Shown here piece by piece: positions 15,819 through 17,027 of a DNA stretch of 17,027 bases. The stretch lies in assembly GCA_946482545.1 (NCBI GenBank), contig CAMLRX010000115.1, forward strand, positions 1 to 17,027. Direction: 5' to 3'. Both the position numbers and the translations under genes were made by a program. The stretch's first letter is position 1. Each line of letters begins with the position of its first letter. This DNA is from an uncultured Flavihumibacter sp. GTDB lineage: Bacteria > Bacteroidota > Bacteroidia > Chitinophagales > Chitinophagaceae. The notes under the pieces are model-generated. The model had not been told where the DNA came from. It worked only from the letters and a program-made list of their open reading frames with translations, and ran no database searches.

Positions 15819-17027
15819 TTAGTTTCTGTCAACGACATCTGTCCCAGACAACTTCCATTCGTTGTTGAAGAAGCCCACTGATTTTACAGCGGAAGCGCCT
15901 TGTTTCAGCATCTCCAGCGAAAAAATCATATAATCCGGGAAGCCGCTTGCGCCCGCGAAATACTGGTTACCGTCTGCGGCTTTCATTCCTTTCAATCCTG
16001 TTCCACTTATAGCGGCCACGGAAGCAATGTTGGAATGCGCGAGCGGCCATACCAGGTACGCGGCCAGGTCGTCTCCGGTAAAGGTTTTAGTGCCATTTGT
16101 GATTTTGTTGCGGTCAACCTGGATCGGACAATCTTTCAAAAGCAGGTCCCAAGCACTATTGGTAGCGCGGTTGCCGAAAAGAATCACGCCGCGGTCCCTG
16201 TATTTTTCCATGGCATAAGCTTTATCGGGAATGATATCTACAGCACCATTGCCACGGTAGTACCAGGTTTCGGCATCGTAACGCGCTTTGTTGTAGCTCC
16301 ATTCGTTCTCCTCCTTCGTTCCGGAAGTGCCATATACGAACACCATATTGTGCTGGAACGCGTCTTTCAATGTACCATAACGATGTGGTCCTTTCTGCGT
16401 GGCGGATGGCCGCGAATCGAGGTTCCATTCACCGTTTTTGTTTACCAGGAAAACACTGTCGGTGGTGGATTTAACCACGTATTTCAGCGTGTTTTTCCCA
16501 TCGAGTGTGATGTTCAGTTGTTTCCCTGCCATAAAATCTTTCAGTGCGAAAACGAGCATCGCCACATTCTGTGTTGTGCCGGAGATGGTCCCTGCGTTCA
16601 GGTCCCTGTTCAGTTGAATGCGGCTGTACATCAACGGATGTTCCTGCTGGTGAATACCGGCCCAGTAATAAGACCCGGATATACCCGGACTTGCTGTGCT
16701 GAAATCAATGGTGTTCACGGTGGAATCGATGGGGCGTTTGTGCCATTGGAAGAAATCGAACATCGGTTTCCAATCCACGCTGTGGTCGCCGAACCAGTGG
16801 CTTCCTCCCGGATATTCATAGTAACTCATATCGGGATGGAAAGTGCCGAGCAACTGGCGCATCTGGCGGGCATAAGTAACGGGCACCGTTCTATCGGCAT
16901 CACCATGAAAAACATATACACCAAGTGGCTTATAGTTGAATCCCAGCTTCGGCACATCGCTCTGGTTGCTGGAGCGGAGCAGGAGTTGTTCGAGCGGATC
17001 GGCGCTGGAATCGGGGATGAGTCCATC
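15819..17027 (-). CDS. Prolyl-oligopeptidase-like (S9) hydrolase, C-terminal part with long extension; 5' end beyond window
   Basis: The frame is open to the window edge, so the gene continues beyond base 17027; a GTG at 16955 is internal, not a start. The visible 402 residues open near the end of an alpha/beta-hydrolase domain: YVFHGDADRTVPVTYARQM (38-56) carries the catalytic Asp (D45) and YYEYPGGSHWFGD (69-81) the catalytic His (H77). The nucleophile Ser must lie upstream. About 300 residues then follow the hydrolase domain, which usually ends the S9 fold. They include FVYGTSGTKEENEW, YRDRGVILFGNRATNSAW and a C-terminal PDYMIFSLEML. I recognise no named domain there. The stop is 21 bases before the next gene's GTG, so it leads the visible operon. 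Peptide, ester or glycan-ester substrates are all possible. Confidence 0.8.
   Translation of the reverse strand, partial: DGLIPDSSADPLEQLLLRSSNQSDVPKLGFNYKPLGVYVFHGDADRTVPVTYARQMRQLLGTFHPDMSYYEYPGGSHWFGDHSVDWKPMFDFFQWHKRPIDSTVNTIDFSTASPGISGSYYWAGIHQQEHPLMYSRIQLNRDLNAGTISGTTQNVAMLVFALKDFMAGKQLNITLDGKNTLKYVVKSTTDSVFLVNKNGEWNLDSRPSATQKGPHRYGTLKDAFQHNMVFVYGTSGTKEENEWSYNKARYDAETWYYRGNGAVDIIPDKAYAMEKYRDRGVILFGNRATNSAWDLLLKDCPIQVDRNKITNGTKTFTGDDLAAYLVWPLAHSNIASVAAISGTGLKGMKAADGNQYFAGASGFPDYMIFSLEMLKQGASAVKSVGFFNNEWKLSGTDVVDRN

Noticed and set aside
16826..17026. Short minus-strand frame at the window end
   Set aside because: It is an out-of-frame shadow of the S9-type hydrolase, whose frame is open to the edge and carries the catalytic Asp and His motifs.
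1..17027. tRNA, rRNA, CRISPR array, insertion sequence or integrase
   Set aside because: I looked for regularly spaced repeats, transposase motifs and RNA gene hallmarks on both strands and saw none.

Overview
The window is bacterial and most likely from a Bacteroidota genome, plausibly near Chitinophagaceae (lineage inferred, no marker gene compared). The clues are a run of secreted glycoside hydrolases (GH29, GH92, GH3, GH29) as in polysaccharide-utilisation loci, weak or absent Shine-Dalgarno sequences at most starts, and signal peptides that all appear to be cleaved just before a glutamine. Nearly everything is encoded on the minus strand; only the ferritin gene is on the plus strand.

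Region 1 (1-5888) is housekeeping redox and iron metabolism. A class Ia ribonucleotide reductase operon (nrdB then nrdA, minus strand) diverges from a ferritin gene across a 497-bp AT-rich intergenic region. That region holds a cluster of DnaA-box-like sequences on the nrd side and TTAGG/CCTAA half-sites, resembling DtxR/IdeR-type iron operators, just before ferritin. Ferritin converges on a two-gene operon encoding a thioredoxin-reductase-like ferredoxin-NADP reductase and an adrenodoxin-type 2Fe-2S ferredoxin. A rho-independent terminator for that operon sits between the convergent genes, inside a 119-bp inverted repeat.

Region 2 (6133-17027) is a co-directional minus-strand glycan-degradation block. 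In transcription order it runs: an S9-type serine peptidase/hydrolase with a long C-terminal extension (5' end outside the window); a fusion of an FGE-sulfatase/C-lectin-like domain with an Asp-box beta-propeller; a GH29 fucosidase; a structured 227-nt gap; a GH3 beta-glycosidase; a GH92 alpha-mannosidase overlapping it by 4 bp; a 130-nt gap with a strong hairpin; and a second GH29 fucosidase with a C-terminal discoidin-like domain. All five enzymes whose N-termini are visible carry signal peptides without a lipobox cysteine, so they should act in the periplasm or outside the cell. Removal of fucose, mannose and a beta-linked sugar (xylose is possible for the GH3) would suit a complex N-glycan or similar heteroglycan; this substrate assignment is inference. 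No SusC/SusD pair, regulator, RNA gene, CRISPR array or insertion sequence is visible.

The points most worth a second look are the FGE-like/propeller fusion lacking FGE catalytic cysteines, the peptidase C-terminal extension, the intercistronic RNA structures at 12231-12429 and 7677-7710, and the two candidate operator clusters between nrdB and ferritin.
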